The notes: generated by a model from the letters alone, not told the origin. A stretch of 64,000 nt of DNA from Methylocella sp. (GCA_037200525.1 JBBCGG010000001.1:1964501-2028500); one strand, 5' to 3'; positions 46,126-56,428 are shown, counted from the stretch's first letter. Made by a program: numbers and translations.

Positions 46126-49100
46126 ATGTCGCGTGATTTGGCGACCGCAGCGGCTTTTCAGACGGAAGGCCCGAGTTCCGATTCGGGGCGCGGTCCAAGC
46201 GCCATTTTGCGCGGTCTTCGCCAGCCGGAGCTGATTCGCGACGAATTGCTCTGCGAAATTTTTGCCGCCGCCGTCGCAGCGAATCCAGACGCCGTCGCGA
46301 TGGTGACGCGCGAGGGCAGCTTTACCTACGCAGATGTCGACGCCAAGGCGGAGGCGATTGCGCGGGGTCTCATTCGCAAAGGTCTGCGCCCCGGCGATGT
46401 CGCGGGCCTCTGGATGGCGCGGGGCCATGACCTCCTGATCGCCCAGATCGCCATCGCCAAAACGGGAGCCGCCTGGCTGCCTTTCGATGGCGATGCCCCG
46501 GTTGAGCGCATCGCAGTGTGTCTCAGCGACGCCGAAGCCAAAGGCATCGTGGTTTCGGATGATTTCGCCCGAAAGCTCGAAGGCGCCGCCCCCTGTTCGA
46601 TCTGGGCTGCTCACGATCTCATCGATGCGTCGGACACAACCAAAATCGACGTCCGCGCGCTCGGCGCGACGCCGCAAAGCGCGGCCTATCTCATCTACAC
46701 CTCGGGCTCGACCGGAACGCCCAAAGGCATCGTAATTTCCGGGCGCAATATTTGCCATTATCTGCGCTCCGCCAATGAAGTGTACGGCCTCTGCGCCAGC
46801 GACGTCGTTTTCCAGGGCGCGTCGGTCGCCTTCGACCTCTCGATGGAGGAAATCTGGCTCCCCTATCTGGTCGGCGCGACGCTTTTCGTCGCGACCGCGG
46901 ATATCTTGGGGGAGGCCGAGAAACTGCCCGAAATCATGGAGGCCAATCGCGTCAGCGTGCTCGACACGGTGCCGACTTTGCTCGCGCTGCTGCCGCGCGA
47001 TGTCGCCACTCTGCGCGTGATCATTCTTGGCGGCGAGGCCTGCCCGCCGGCGATCGCCAACCGCTGGTGCAAGCCCTCGCGCAAGATCTTCAATTCCTAT
47101 GGTCCGACGGAGGCGACAGTCGTCGCGACAGTCGCGGAAGTAACGCCCGGAGCCCCGGTCACCATCGGGCGGCCGATTCCGAATTACTCCTGTTATGTCG
47201 CCGATGATCGGCTCAATCTCGTTGAGTCAGGCGTCGAAGGCGAACTGCTCATCGGCGGTCCCGGCGTCACCGCAGGCTATTTGCGCCGTGAGGAACTGAG
47301 CGCCGAGAAATTTATCGCCAATCCGTTCCTCTCCGCCGGCGTTGCGGGCCAAGCGAGTGACCCGACGCTCTACCGTTCCGGCGACGCGGTGGCGATCGAC
47401 GCTAACGGCGACCTGCTGTTTCGCGGCCGGATCGATGATCAGGTCAAGGTGCGCGGCTTTCGCGTTGAACTCGGCGAGATCGAATCAAAGCTTGGCGATC
47501 TGCCGGGCGTCGCCAACGCCGCCGTCATATTGCGCACGGACGACGGGATCGAGCAGCTCGTCGCCTTCATCGTTCCAACGGCGGGAGCGGCGATCGAGAC
47601 CCGCGCAATGCGCAATGGCCTTCGCGCGCATTTGCCGGCCTATATGCTTCCATCGCGTTTCGAGACGATCGAAAGCTTGCCCAAATTGTCGTCCGGCAAA
47701 GTCGATCGCAAGAGCTTGAAACTCCTCGCTCTCTCCGCCAGCGATCCCGTCGAAGAACAAGAAGACCCCCGCACGCCGACCGAAGCGAGCTTGCTCGCCG
47801 CGGCCAAGGCTGTTTTGCCGCCGCAGCCGATTCCTTTCGACGCGGATTTTTTTACCGATCTTGGCGGACACTCCCTGTTGGCGGCGCGGTTTATCTCGCT
47901 CGTCCGGCAGACGCCGGCGCTGGCGCGCATCACCTTGCAGGATGTCTACGGCGCGCGCTCGCTGCGGGCCATTGGCGAACTCCTTGACCGGAAATGGGCC
48001 CACATGGCGGAGGTCGAGGATCTGTCCTTTACGCCGCCGCCCCTGTTGCGACGCTTCTTTTGCGGGCTTGCCCAGGCGGCGGCCCTGCCGATCATCCTCG
48101 GGCTCGTGACCGCCCAATGGCTCGGCGTTTTCGTCAGCTACATGCTGCTGACCGGCGCGGACGCGAGCATCGGCGAGGAAATCATCTCGCTCATCGGCGT
48201 CTATATGTTCATCAACATCGCGACGGTCGCCATCGTCATCGGCGCGAAATGGCTGATCATCGGACGCACCAAACCTGGCCGCTATCCCTTATGGGGCGTC
48301 TATTATTTTCGCTGGTGGCTGGTTAGGCGCTTCATCGGCTTGGTCCATATCAAATGGTTCCAGGGTTCGCCCTTCATGCGGTTTTATCTCGCCGCGCTGG
48401 GAGCGAAAATCGGCAAAGACGCGATCATCGGCGAGGTCGATGCAGGCGCAATCGATCTGATTTCGATTGGCGCTGGGGCCAGCATTGGTTCGATCGCCAA
48501 TCTGGCCAACGCTCGCGTCGAAGGCAATGAACTCGTCATCGGCTCGATCGACATCGGCGCCGAGGCCTATATCGGCTCCTCTTGCGTCATCGAGGAAGAT
48601 GTCGTCATCGGGCGCGGAGCCGAAATGGGCGACCTTACGGCGATTGGGGCGGGAAGCCGCCTCGGGGCGTGGGAAGTCTGGGACGGCTCGCCGGCGCGCA
48701 AGGTCGGCATGGTCGATCGCGCCGAGCTTGACGCTCCCTCGGTTGCGTCCGGAGCCCGCAAATTCGGCATGGGAATTGTTTATCTGGCGCTGCTTCTGGC
48801 CATACCGCCGCTTGGCCTGCTGCCGATTTTTCCGGCCTTTTGGGTATTCGACAAGATCGACGACGTGATCGGCGTCGCCGATGTCGATCGCACGCTGTAC
48901 ATGGCCTCGATACCGGTCATGGCCTGGCCGACTGCGTTCGTAATGGTTCTCGTCACCGTAGGCTTCATCGCCGTCTGCAGATGGGTGATCTTGCCGCGCG
49001 TGCGCGAGGGGGTCTATTCGGTTCATTCCTGGTTCTATTTGCGCAAATGGGCGGTGACGCTCGCCACCGAGATCACGCTCGAGACGCTGTCATCGCTTTA

Positions 49101-50205
49101 CGCGACCGTTTATATGCGCACCTGGTATCGGCTGATGGGCGCCAAGATCGGCAAGGACGCCGAGATTTCGACGAATCTGTCCGGACGTTACGATCTGGTC
49201 GAGATCGGCGAGAAGAATTTCATCGCCGATGAAGTCGTTCTAGGCGATGAAGAAGTTCGCAACGGCTGGATGACGCTCAAGCGAGTTAAGACGGGCCCGC
49301 GCGTCTTCGTCGGCAATAGCGCCGTCGTTCCGACCGGCGCCGATATCCCCGCCAACGCCCTGATCGGCATCAAGTCAAAGCCGCCGGCGAATCATCTGAT
49401 GCATGAGGGCGACACCTGGTTTGGCTCGCCCCCGATCAAATTGCCGGTGCGGCAGAAATTCGACGCGGGCGGCGCCAATTGGACCTATGAAGCGCCGGCT
49501 TGGAAGAAATTCGCGCGCGCCTGCTTTGAGGCCGTGACGATTTCGATGCCGACCATGCTGTTCATCACCTTCGGCACTTGGGCGGTGGAATGGTTCAGCA
49601 AAAGCGTCCTTGACGGCGAATATTTCGATGTCGCCGTGCTGTTCATATTGTCCTCGGTCATGATCTGCGTCGCCCTGACGGTCGTTGTTATCGTCCTGAA
49701 ATGGCTTACGATGGGGCGTTATGAGCCGATGGTTAAACCGATGTGGTCATGGTGGGCGATGCGCACTGAGGCGGTCGCCGTGATCTACTGGGGCATGGCG
49801 GGGAAGGTCCTGCTCGATCATCTGCGCGGCACGCCCTTTCTTCCCTGGCTGATGCGCCTGTTCGGCACTAGGTTCGGCAAGGGCGTCTATATGGACATGA
49901 CCGACATCACCGAGTTCGACTGCGTGACGGTCGGGGATTTTGCCTCTCTCAACGCGCTTTGCGCTTTGCAGACGCATCTTTATGAGGATCGCGTGATGAA
50001 GGTCGGCAAGGTTTTTGTCGGCAAGGGCGTCACCATCGGCGCGGGTTCGACGGTTCTTTATGATACTGAGGTGTCCGATTACGCCCGGCTTGGGCCGCTA
50101 ACCCTGGTCATGAAGGGCGAACAGATTCCGGCTCATTCGGAATGGGCCGGAGCGCCGGCGGAGCCGAAGGCCGCGTCGGAGCGGATTGTCGAGAAGGCCG
50201 CCTGA
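46126..50205 (+). CDS. Pls/PosA-type amino-acid homopolymer synthetase (NRPS-like)
   Basis: 1359 residues. Adenylation domain at about 45-535 ('YTSGSTGTPKG' 191-201, 'NSYGPTEAT' 323-331, 'YRSGD' 416-420, K525 in 'SSGKVDRK'). Carrier domain at about 550-622 with phosphopantetheine serine S583 ('GGHSLL'). Then three membrane-helix pairs (about 645-708, 880-957, 1135-1192), each followed by a tandem soluble domain with hexapeptide-repeat (left-handed beta-helix) stretches (about 755-850, 1005-1085, 1250-1335). This is the plan of epsilon-poly-lysine synthetase (Pls) and PosA: no ordinary condensation or thioesterase domain. It activates one amino acid and links it repeatedly at the membrane. Binding-pocket residues are D237 L238 E241 D280 I300 G302 S324 V332 V333 K525; the acidic pair suggests a basic amino acid (inference). 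It needs a phosphopantetheinyl transferase; AcpS at 55960 is a candidate. Confidence 0.88.
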   Translation: MSRDLATAAAFQTEGPSSDSGRGPSAILRGLRQPELIRDELLCEIFAAAVAANPDAVAMVTREGSFTYADVDAKAEAIARGLIRKGLRPGDVAGLWMARGHDLLIAQIAIAKTGAAWLPFDGDAPVERIAVCLSDAEAKGIVVSDDFARKLEGAAPCSIWAAHDLIDASDTTKIDVRALGATPQSAAYLIYTSGSTGTPKGIVISGRNICHYLRSANEVYGLCASDVVFQGASVAFDLSMEEIWLPYLVGATLFVATADILGEAEKLPEIMEANRVSVLDTVPTLLALLPRDVATLRVIILGGEACPPAIANRWCKPSRKIFNSYGPTEATVVATVAEVTPGAPVTIGRPIPNYSCYVADDRLNLVESGVEGELLIGGPGVTAGYLRREELSAEKFIANPFLSAGVAGQASDPTLYRSGDAVAIDANGDLLFRGRIDDQVKVRGFRVELGEIESKLGDLPGVANAAVILRTDDGIEQLVAFIVPTAGAAIETRAMRNGLRAHLPAYMLPSRFETIESLPKLSSGKVDRKSLKLLALSASDPVEEQEDPRTPTEASLLAAAKAVLPPQPIPFDADFFTDLGGHSLLAARFISLVRQTPALARITLQDVYGARSLRAIGELLDRKWAHMAEVEDLSFTPPPLLRRFFCGLAQAAALPIILGLVTAQWLGVFVSYMLLTGADASIGEEIISLIGVYMFINIATVAIVIGAKWLIIGRTKPGRYPLWGVYYFRWWLVRRFIGLVHIKWFQGSPFMRFYLAALGAKIGKDAIIGEVDAGAIDLISIGAGASIGSIANLANARVEGNELVIGSIDIGAEAYIGSSCVIEEDVVIGRGAEMGDLTAIGAGSRLGAWEVWDGSPARKVGMVDRAELDAPSVASGARKFGMGIVYLALLLAIPPLGLLPIFPAFWVFDKIDDVIGVADVDRTLYMASIPVMAWPTAFVMVLVTVGFIAVCRWVILPRVREGVYSVHSWFYLRKWAVTLATEITLETLSSLYATVYMRTWYRLMGAKIGKDAEISTNLSGRYDLVEIGEKNFIADEVVLGDEEVRNGWMTLKRVKTGPRVFVGNSAVVPTGADIPANALIGIKSKPPANHLMHEGDTWFGSPPIKLPVRQKFDAGGANWTYEAPAWKKFARACFEAVTISMPTMLFITFGTWAVEWFSKSVLDGEYFDVAVLFILSSVMICVALTVVVIVLKWLTMGRYEPMVKPMWSWWAMRTEAVAVIYWGMAGKVLLDHLRGTPFLPWLMRLFGTRFGKGVYMDMTDITEFDCVTVGDFASLNALCALQTHLYEDRVMKVGKVFVGKGVTIGAGSTVLYDTEVSDYARLGPLTLVMKGEQIPAHSEWAGAPAEPKAASERIVEKAA

Positions 50206-50224
50206 TCCATCGCCGCGTTTGCGA

Positions 50225-50938
50225 TCAGGCCGACTGGTCAAGCCGCCGCCGCAATGCGGCGAAGACATCGCGAAACATCTGCGGCGTCAAAACGCCAGTG
50301 TTCGTGTTGTAGCGAGAGCAATGATAGCTGTCGAAAAGATTGATCGGCTTTCCATCCCTTCGCGGCCGATTCCCTCGCGGAGGCAAGGCGTGTTCGGCCC
50401 CATGGGCGAACGGAAATGCCGATAGTTTGCCGCCAAAGGCGCGGACAACGGAATCATGCGCTATCCGGCCCAATGCGACGATGGCGGAAAGCTGTCCTGC
50501 GGTTTCGATCGTCGCGCCGAGAAATGTGCGACAGGTGGTTATTTCCTGCGGCGTCGGCTTGTTCTGCGGCGGGACGCAGCGGACCGCATTGGTGATGGCG
50601 CAGCCTTTGAGGCACAGGCCATCGTCCGCGCGGGCCTGATAAATTCCTTCGGCGAAGCCGAATTCGATCAGCGTCGTATAAAGCAGATCACCGGCATAAT
50701 CGCCCGTAAAGGGGCGGCCGGTTCTGTTAGCGCCGCGGAGGCCAGGCGCTAGCCCGACGATGAGGACAGCGGCTTGGTCTGATCCGAAGGTCGGGACCGG
50801 CGCATTGCGCCATGCAGGCTCGGCGATTCGGTTAGCCTCGCGAAAGGCAGCAAGACGCGGGCAGAGCTGACACGCGAAATCAGGATCGCGCCGGCTCTCC
50901 CGAGCTTCCTCGCCCGCCGCAATCGCTGTTTGGCTCAA
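50225..50938 (-). CDS. Uracil-DNA glycosylase, family 5-like (UDGb)
   Basis: 237 residues of the iron-sulfur uracil-glycosylase superfamily. Cysteines of 'CQLCPRL' (about 23-29) begin the cluster site. 'LIVGLAPGLRGANRTGRPFTG' is motif 1 in its family-5 form (no Asp), and 'SYHCSRYNTNTG' is the motif 2 region with its His. It removes uracil, and possibly other deaminated bases, from DNA. Its start overlaps the stop of the NYN gene by four bases (ATGA), so the pair is coupled. Confidence 0.85.
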   Translation of the reverse strand: MSQTAIAAGEEARESRRDPDFACQLCPRLAAFREANRIAEPAWRNAPVPTFGSDQAAVLIVGLAPGLRGANRTGRPFTGDYAGDLLYTTLIEFGFAEGIYQARADDGLCLKGCAITNAVRCVPPQNKPTPQEITTCRTFLGATIETAGQLSAIVALGRIAHDSVVRAFGGKLSAFPFAHGAEHALPPRGNRPRRDGKPINLFDSYHCSRYNTNTGVLTPQMFRDVFAALRRRLDQSA

Positions 50939-51552
50939 TCCAGGTGGTCGTCAGTCAATTCAGGATCGAAATGGCCGGCCGGCGCGGGCCGCCGGTCTTG
51001 GATCTTTTGCGGGCGCTCCGTGCGTTCGCCAGAATCGCGGCCGATTTTTGCAGCGAGGTGAATAATGTCGATAAATTCATCGGCTTGACGGCGGAGCTCA
51101 TCCGCGACCATCGCTGGCTGCGTCGTGTTTGTGGACACGACCGAAACCCGAACGCCTTTGCGTTGCACCGCTTCGACCAGCGACCGAAAGTCGCCATCGC
51201 CGGAAAAGAGAACCATATGGTCGAGATGTTCCGCCATTTCCATCGCGTCAACCGCAAGCTCGATATCCATGTTTCCCTTGACCTTGCGCCGGCCGAGCGA
51301 ATCCACGAATTCTTTTGTTGGCTTGGTGACAACCGCATAGCCATTATAGTCGAGCCAATCGACGAGCGGTCGAATTGACGAATACTCCTGATCCTCGACA
51401 AGCGCAGTATAATAATACGCCCTTATCAGCTTGCCGCGGCTTTGGAATTCCTTCAGAAGACGCTTGTAATCAATATCAAAACCTAAAGACTTTGCAGTCG
51501 CGTACAGGTTCGCGCCGTCAATGAAGAGGCCAATTCGCTCTTGGTCAGCCAT
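50935..51552 (-). CDS. NYN-domain (LabA/DUF88) protein
   Basis: 205 residues. The PIN-like NYN fold shows its acidic metal residues in 'GLFIDGANLYATAK' (D13), 'KVKGNMDIELAVDAM' and 'LFSGDGDFRSLVE'. NYN proteins are predicted RNases. The cyanobacterial LabA acts in clock output, but the role in alphaproteobacteria is unknown. A C-terminal polar tail of about 40 residues follows the domain. The start ATG at 51552 has AAAGAG ahead within an 'atatatat' run. It is first in a two-gene unit with the uracil glycosylase. Confidence 0.87.
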   Translation of the reverse strand: MADQERIGLFIDGANLYATAKSLGFDIDYKRLLKEFQSRGKLIRAYYYTALVEDQEYSSIRPLVDWLDYNGYAVVTKPTKEFVDSLGRRKVKGNMDIELAVDAMEMAEHLDHMVLFSGDGDFRSLVEAVQRKGVRVSVVSTNTTQPAMVADELRRQADEFIDIIHLAAKIGRDSGERTERPQKIQDRRPAPAGHFDPELTDDHLD

Positions 51553-52111
51553 ATATATATCTCTTTAGAAACATTGTTTCTGCTCTTTCGACATATGATT
51601 TCCGCTAGGATAGGAGCAAGAACATAGAACTCCTGAGCAGATAAAACCCAATTAAACGCCGTACGCGTCCGGCGCCACCTAATTTGGCCTGATGTAAACA
51701 ACCCGCCGCCGCGTGAAGAGTTCCAACAAAGTGTAATAAAAAGTGACAATTAAGGTCATCACTAACAGCCAACCTTAATTACAGGCTCGTCTGTTAAATC
51801 ATCTTGCTAACAGTCACTTGTTGAAACTCCGTTTTCCTCATAGCCGGCAATAGTTGCCCGTCGCCGGCTAACCCCTATCAATATTTTGTCGAGGCTTGCA
51901 GTTGGAATCTAATTCCATGTCACAGTCTCGAATTCAAGAATTCAGGTAAATGTCGCTTATGAAAACGACAAAATCGCGTCAAAAGTGAGCGAAGTATCGT
52001 TACAAACGTAAAATGGCGCTAAGCCCGCCTTTGAGCTTGCCAGCGAGGCTAATTAAAGGATAAGTCAGCATAATCCGAGATTAGATCTTTTGAACAAGGA
52101 ACGAGCGCTCT
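51553..52111. other. AT-rich, inverted-repeat-rich intergenic region upstream of rpoZ
   Basis: This 559-base stretch between divergent genes is visibly poorer in G+C than its neighbours and has no supported gene. It holds perfect inverted repeats at 51748-51756/51772-51780 (9 bp), 51841-51848/51863-51870 (8 bp, with a nested GGCAA-TTGCC hairpin), 51904-51908/51912-51916 (5 bp) and 51930-51935/51938-51943 (6 bp). Promoters for the NYN gene and rpoZ must be here. A small RNA is possible. Confidence 0.55.
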
Positions 52112-52507
52112 ATGGCCCGCGTCACCGTTGAAGATTGCGTCGATAAAGTTGAAAATCGTTTTGAACTGGTTCTCATCGCCAGTCATCGGGCGCGCTTGAT
52201 CGCGTCCGGCGGCCAAATCACTGTCGAACGCGATAATGACAAGAACCCGGTTATCGCTCTGCGCGAGATCGCCGACGCCACTCAGGCGCCGGAAGATCTA
52301 AAGGAAGACTTCATCCAGTCTTTGCAGAAGCACGTCGAAGTGGACGAGCCCGAAGCCGAAGCCGTTCCGGCGCTGGCTTCAGGGCCCGAAGAGTCCCTTT
52401 CCGGCGGCGGCATGGACATCCAATTCGATCGCATGACCGAAGAGGATCTCCTGCGCGGCCTCGAGGGGCTGGTGCCTCCGGCTGAAACCGAAGACGAGGG
52501 CGATTAA
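52112..52507 (+). CDS. rpoZ: RNA polymerase omega subunit
   Basis: 131 residues. '[20 protein letters not shown]' and '[11 protein letters not shown]' are the conserved omega core. The acidic C-terminal extension is usual for alphaproteobacteria. Omega helps assemble RNA polymerase and, in E. coli, takes part in one ppGpp site; the (p)ppGpp enzyme gene follows next. The start has AAGGAACG ahead. A 9-base-pair hairpin begins right after the stop. Confidence 0.96.
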   Translation: MARVTVEDCVDKVENRFELVLIASHRARLIASGGQITVERDNDKNPVIALREIADATQAPEDLKEDFIQSLQKHVEVDEPEAEAVPALASGPEESLSGGGMDIQFDRMTEEDLLRGLEGLVPPAETEDEGD

Positions 52508-52952
52508 GCGCAATCGTTTCTATTTGACGCGATTGCGCCTTGCAACCCGTTGTTTTTGCGCCTGATCCCGCGCTAAAGTTGGCGAACGCGCCGGGATCAT
52601 CGCCATGCGGCGCGGCGCTTCAGCCGCGGTCGGGGTAAGGGATAAGCGCCGGGCGATGGTCCGGCGACTCTATTGGTTCGCCTTGCCGCCGGTGGCGGGC
52701 GGCCATCGCGCCTCGGGCGGACATGGCGTCAAAACAAAAACTTGACGCCGCAGTTTGATGTTTCCGTCGAAGCCAAGAAATGCTCTAAGAAAAACTGTGC
52801 TTTGACGTCGCATTCCGCGGATTTGCCCATTTGGAAAGCGGAGCCGCTGCGGACCTTGATTGATCCGGGACCCCATTAGGGCAGGCGGCGCCGATTTTGC
52901 GGGGCGGCGCATGCTCCTAGAGGTGGCTTCAGGCGGCGGATCGATCTAAACC
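52508..52952. other. Gap between rpoZ and rsh with two stem-loops
   Basis: No gene is supported. A 68-codon frame (52673-52879) and an 80-codon frame opposite it resemble nothing and lack ribosome sites. A 9-base-pair stem (GCGCAATCG, 52508-52516, with CGATTGCGC, 52530-52538) directly follows rpoZ and may end its transcript. A second 8-base-pair stem (52725-52732 with 52742-52749, nine-base A-rich loop) lies 200 bases before rsh. Confidence 0.55.
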
Positions 52953-55166
52953 ATGATGCGGCAATATGAACTCGTCGACCGTGTGCGGCGCTATAATCCG
53001 CAAGCCGACGAAGTGCTGCTCAATCGGGCGTATGTCTATGCGATGAAGGCGCACGGCGCGCAGAAGCGCGCCTCTGGCGACCCCTATTTTTCGCATCCTC
53101 TCGAAGTCGCCGCGATCCTCACAGACATGAAGCTCGACGACGCGACCATAGTCGCCGCCGTCCTGCACGACACGATTGAGGACACTGATTCGACGCGGGA
53201 GGAAATCGACCGGATTTTCGGTTCCGATATCGGTCGTTTGGTCGATGGGCTGACCAAACTCAAGAGGCTGGACCTCGTCTCCAAACGCGCGGCGCATGCC
53301 GAGAACTTCCGCAAACTGCTGCTGGCGATCGCCGAGGACGTCCGCGTGCTTCTGGTCAAGCTCGCCGATCGGCTGCACAACATGCGCACGCTGCATTTCG
53401 TCGCCCCGGACAAACGGGCGAGAATCGCCGAGGAGACGTTGGACATTTACGCACCCCTGGCCGGCCGTATGGGCATGCAGAGGATGCGCGACGAATTGGA
53501 GGATCTGGCCTTCCGGCATCTGATGCCGGACGCCTATGCGATGATCGAGACGCGGCTTGAGGGCCTGCGTCAGAAGAATGGCAAGATCATCGCGACGATT
53601 GAGAAAGAGCTGGCGGATGAATTCGCCGAGCGCGGCATCGAGGCCAATGTCGAGGGGCGCCAAAAGCGGCCTTACTCGGTTTGGCGCAAGATGGAGCGCA
53701 AATCGATCGCTTTTGAGCAGCTATCCGACATCTTCGGTTTTAGGGTGGTGGTTCCAAGCGTCGAGGATTGCTATCGCGTGGTTGGGGTCGTGCATACCAA
53801 ATGGGCGGTCGTGCCGGGCCGCTTTAAGGATTATATCTCGACGCCAAAGCAGAACGACTATCAATCGATCCATACGACTGTGGTGGGTCCGGGGCGCCAG
53901 CGGGCCGAGCTCCAGGTGCGAACGGCGGCGATGCAGGACATCGCCAGCAACGGCATCGCCGCCCATGCGCTTTATAAAGATGGGCGCGTCGCCAATCGTG
54001 AAACCTTGACCAATGAGAGCCGCGCCTATCAATGGCTGCGCCGGACGATTGCGCTTCTCGCCGAGGGCGATACCCCCGAGGAGTTTCTGGAGCACACTAA
54101 GCTTGAGCTGTTTCATGATCAGGTTTTTTGCTTTACCCCCAAGGGTCGGTTGATCGCTTTGCCTCGCGGCGCGACGCCGATCGATTTCGCCTATGCGGTG
54201 CACACGGATGTCGGCAATTCCGCCGTCGGGGCCAAAATCAATGGCCTGCACGCGCCCTTGCTGTCGGAATTGCAGAATGGCGATGAAGTCGAGATCGCTC
54301 GGGCCGAGGGGCAGACGCCGCCAGCCGTTTGGGAGACCCTGGTAATTACTGGCAAGGCGCGTTCGGCGATCCGGCGGGCGACCCGCGACGCCGTGCGGGC
54401 GCAATATGCCGGTCTAGGGCGGCAGATTGTGACGCGCGCCTTCGAGCGGGCCGGGAAACCCTACGCGGAAGAGAAGCTTAAAGCCGTACTGCCCCGTCTT
54501 GCTCGCGCCAATGTCGAGGATGTTCTCGCCGCCGTCGGCCGCGGCGAAATGTTCTCCGGCGATGTGGTGAAGGCGGTCTATCCGGAGTTCATGGAGGAGC
54601 GTAAGACGACGGTCCCGGCCCGTCCGAGGGGCGAGGCGGGCTGGTTCGGCATGAAAAAGGGGGCGAGCCTCGTATTCAAGATTCCCGGCGAAGGGAGCGA
54701 GGAGCAAAAGCGCAATTCAATTCCGATCCGCGGCCTGCAGGGAGATCTGCCAGTGCGGTTCGCGCCCAACGGCGGCGCCGTGCCGGGCGACCGCATCGTC
54801 GGCATTCTGACTCCGGGGGAGGGCATTACGATCTATCCGATCCAGTCCCCAGATCTCACCGCCTTCGACGAACAGCCCGAACGTTGGCTTGACGTCCGCT
54901 GGGACATCGAAGAGGGAAGGCATAATTTTTTTCCGGCGCGGATCGTCATAACGGCGATCAACGAACCGGGGGCCTTGGGGATGATCTCGACAGTGATCGG
55001 CGATCATGCCGCCAACATCGACAACATCGTCTTCAGACCCCTTTCCGCCGACTTTCGCGAAATGACCATCGACATTGAGGTCAATGATTTGAAGCATCTG
55101 AACGCCATCATTTCAAATTTACGGTCCCGGCCTGTGGTCAGCAAGGTCGAACGGGTGAACGGATAA
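52953..55166 (+). CDS. rsh: Bifunctional (p)ppGpp synthetase/hydrolase (Rsh)
   Basis: 737 residues with the full long-RSH plan: HD hydrolase (about 45-150, 'HPLEVAAIL', '[11 protein letters not shown]', '[12 protein letters not shown]'), synthetase (about 235-350, '[19 protein letters not shown]'), TGS (about 390-450) and a C-terminal ACT domain (about 665-735). The intact HD motif indicates that it both makes and degrades (p)ppGpp, the single enzyme of this kind in most alphaproteobacteria. Its TAA overlaps the pdxJ ATG by one base. Confidence 0.95.
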   Translation: MMRQYELVDRVRRYNPQADEVLLNRAYVYAMKAHGAQKRASGDPYFSHPLEVAAILTDMKLDDATIVAAVLHDTIEDTDSTREEIDRIFGSDIGRLVDGLTKLKRLDLVSKRAAHAENFRKLLLAIAEDVRVLLVKLADRLHNMRTLHFVAPDKRARIAEETLDIYAPLAGRMGMQRMRDELEDLAFRHLMPDAYAMIETRLEGLRQKNGKIIATIEKELADEFAERGIEANVEGRQKRPYSVWRKMERKSIAFEQLSDIFGFRVVVPSVEDCYRVVGVVHTKWAVVPGRFKDYISTPKQNDYQSIHTTVVGPGRQRAELQVRTAAMQDIASNGIAAHALYKDGRVANRETLTNESRAYQWLRRTIALLAEGDTPEEFLEHTKLELFHDQVFCFTPKGRLIALPRGATPIDFAYAVHTDVGNSAVGAKINGLHAPLLSELQNGDEVEIARAEGQTPPAVWETLVITGKARSAIRRATRDAVRAQYAGLGRQIVTRAFERAGKPYAEEKLKAVLPRLARANVEDVLAAVGRGEMFSGDVVKAVYPEFMEERKTTVPARPRGEAGWFGMKKGASLVFKIPGEGSEEQKRNSIPIRGLQGDLPVRFAPNGGAVPGDRIVGILTPGEGITIYPIQSPDLTAFDEQPERWLDVRWDIEEGRHNFFPARIVITAINEPGALGMISTVIGDHAANIDNIVFRPLSADFREMTIDIEVNDLKHLNAIISNLRSRPVVSKVERVNG

Positions 55167-55921
55167 TGGCCGCGCGTCGCCTGCGCCTTGGCGTTAATGT
55201 CGATCACGTCGCAACCCTGCGCAACGCGCGGGGCGGCGGCTTTCCCGATCCCGTCCGCGCCGCGCTGCTGGCGATTGAGGCTGGGGCCGACGGCATCACG
55301 GCGCATCTCCGCGAGGATCGCCGGCATATTCGCGATGATGATATGGCCCGGCTGAAGCAAAAGATCTCAAAGCCGCTCAACTTCGAGATGGCGGCGACCG
55401 ATGAAATGGTCGCTATTGCGATCGATACGCGGCCGCACGCCTGCTGCCTCGTGCCGGAAAAACGCAGCGAGCGCACCACCGAAGGCGGCCTCGACGTCAT
55501 GGGCGGCCATGATCATTTGAAAATCGTCGCGGCGGAGTTGGCCAAGGCCGGGGTGCGGGTCTCGCTGTTCATCGAGCCCGGACCCGATGCCGTAAAGGCG
55601 GCGCGCTCCATCGGTGCGCCCGTGGTTGAATTGCATACCGGCTCCTGGTGCGACGCGCTTGCGCATGGCGAGGCGGCGAACGCAGAGCGCGAGTTTGGGC
55701 GGATCAGAGCTGCGGCTGCGCTGGCCAAGGATCTCGGGATCGAATGCCACGCCGGCCACGGCCTTGATTTTTCAAGCGCGGAAACGATCTCGGCCGTGCC
55801 GGAAATTGTCGAATTGAACATCGGCCATTATCTCATCGCCGAAGCGATCTTTGTTGGTCTTGGACCGGCGATTGCAAAAATGCGGGCGGCGATGGACGCG
55901 GGCCGGGCGCTCGCGGTTTGA
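55166..55921 (+). CDS. pdxJ: Pyridoxine 5'-phosphate synthase
   Basis: 251 residues, TIM barrel. '[18 protein letters not shown]' at the N terminus, '[16 protein letters not shown]' and '[18 protein letters not shown]' contain the phosphate- and substrate-binding residues of PdxJ. It condenses 1-deoxyxylulose 5-phosphate with 3-amino-2-oxopropyl phosphate to vitamin B6. It starts inside the rsh stop (TAATG), so it is coupled to it. acpS follows after 38 bases. Confidence 0.96.
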   Translation: MAARRLRLGVNVDHVATLRNARGGGFPDPVRAALLAIEAGADGITAHLREDRRHIRDDDMARLKQKISKPLNFEMAATDEMVAIAIDTRPHACCLVPEKRSERTTEGGLDVMGGHDHLKIVAAELAKAGVRVSLFIEPGPDAVKAARSIGAPVVELHTGSWCDALAHGEAANAEREFGRIRAAAALAKDLGIECHAGHGLDFSSAETISAVPEIVELNIGHYLIAEAIFVGLGPAIAKMRAAMDAGRALAV

Positions 55922-55959
55922 ATTGCGGCCTCCCTTTCAGATCGGGCGGATGTCTCTGA

Positions 55960-56403
55960 ATGATCATCGGTTTTGGCAACGATCTTTGCGATATCCGCCG
56001 CATTGAAGATTCCCTGGCGCGCTTTGGCGAGCGCTTCACGCGGCGCGTTTTCACCGAGGTCGAGCGCCAGAAATCGGATGGCCAGGCGTCGCGCGCCGCA
56101 TCCTACGCCAAGCGCTTCGCGGCGAAGGAGGCTTGCGCCAAGGCGCTGGGCACTGGGCTGCGCTTCGGCGTCGCCTGGCGCGAGATGGGGGTCGTCAATT
56201 TGGCGTCCGGCCAACCGACCTTGGTCTTGACCGGCGGCGCTGCGGCGCGGCTTGCAATCCTGACCCCGCGGGCCTGTCGAGCGGTCATCCATCTGACGCT
56301 GACCGACGAATATCCTTTAGCGCAAGCGCAAGTAATCATTGAGGCGCTCGAAGATCCGGATGCCGTCCTGCTAGGGACGGATTCGGGGATTTTCGAGGCG
56401 TGA
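55960..56403 (+). CDS. acpS: Holo-[acyl-carrier-protein] synthase
   Basis: 147 residues. '[15 protein letters not shown]' holds the magnesium-binding Asp, and '[15 protein letters not shown]' the Glu and CoA-binding Lys. It moves phosphopantetheine from CoA to acyl carrier protein. The order pdxJ-acpS-lepB-rnc-era is conserved in rhizobia. It might also charge the carrier domain of the Pls-like synthetase (inference), although such domains often need an Sfp-type enzyme that is not in the window. Confidence 0.95.
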   Translation: MIIGFGNDLCDIRRIEDSLARFGERFTRRVFTEVERQKSDGQASRAASYAKRFAAKEACAKALGTGLRFGVAWREMGVVNLASGQPTLVLTGGAAARLAILTPRACRAVIHLTLTDEYPLAQAQVIIEALEDPDAVLLGTDSGIFEA

Positions 56404-56428
56404 GCGTGCGACGTTCGGTTAATCGAGA

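Noticed and set aside
52670-52912. Open frames of 68 and 80 codons before rsh
   Set aside because: No ribosome site, no family likeness, and they overlap a hairpin; probably chance.
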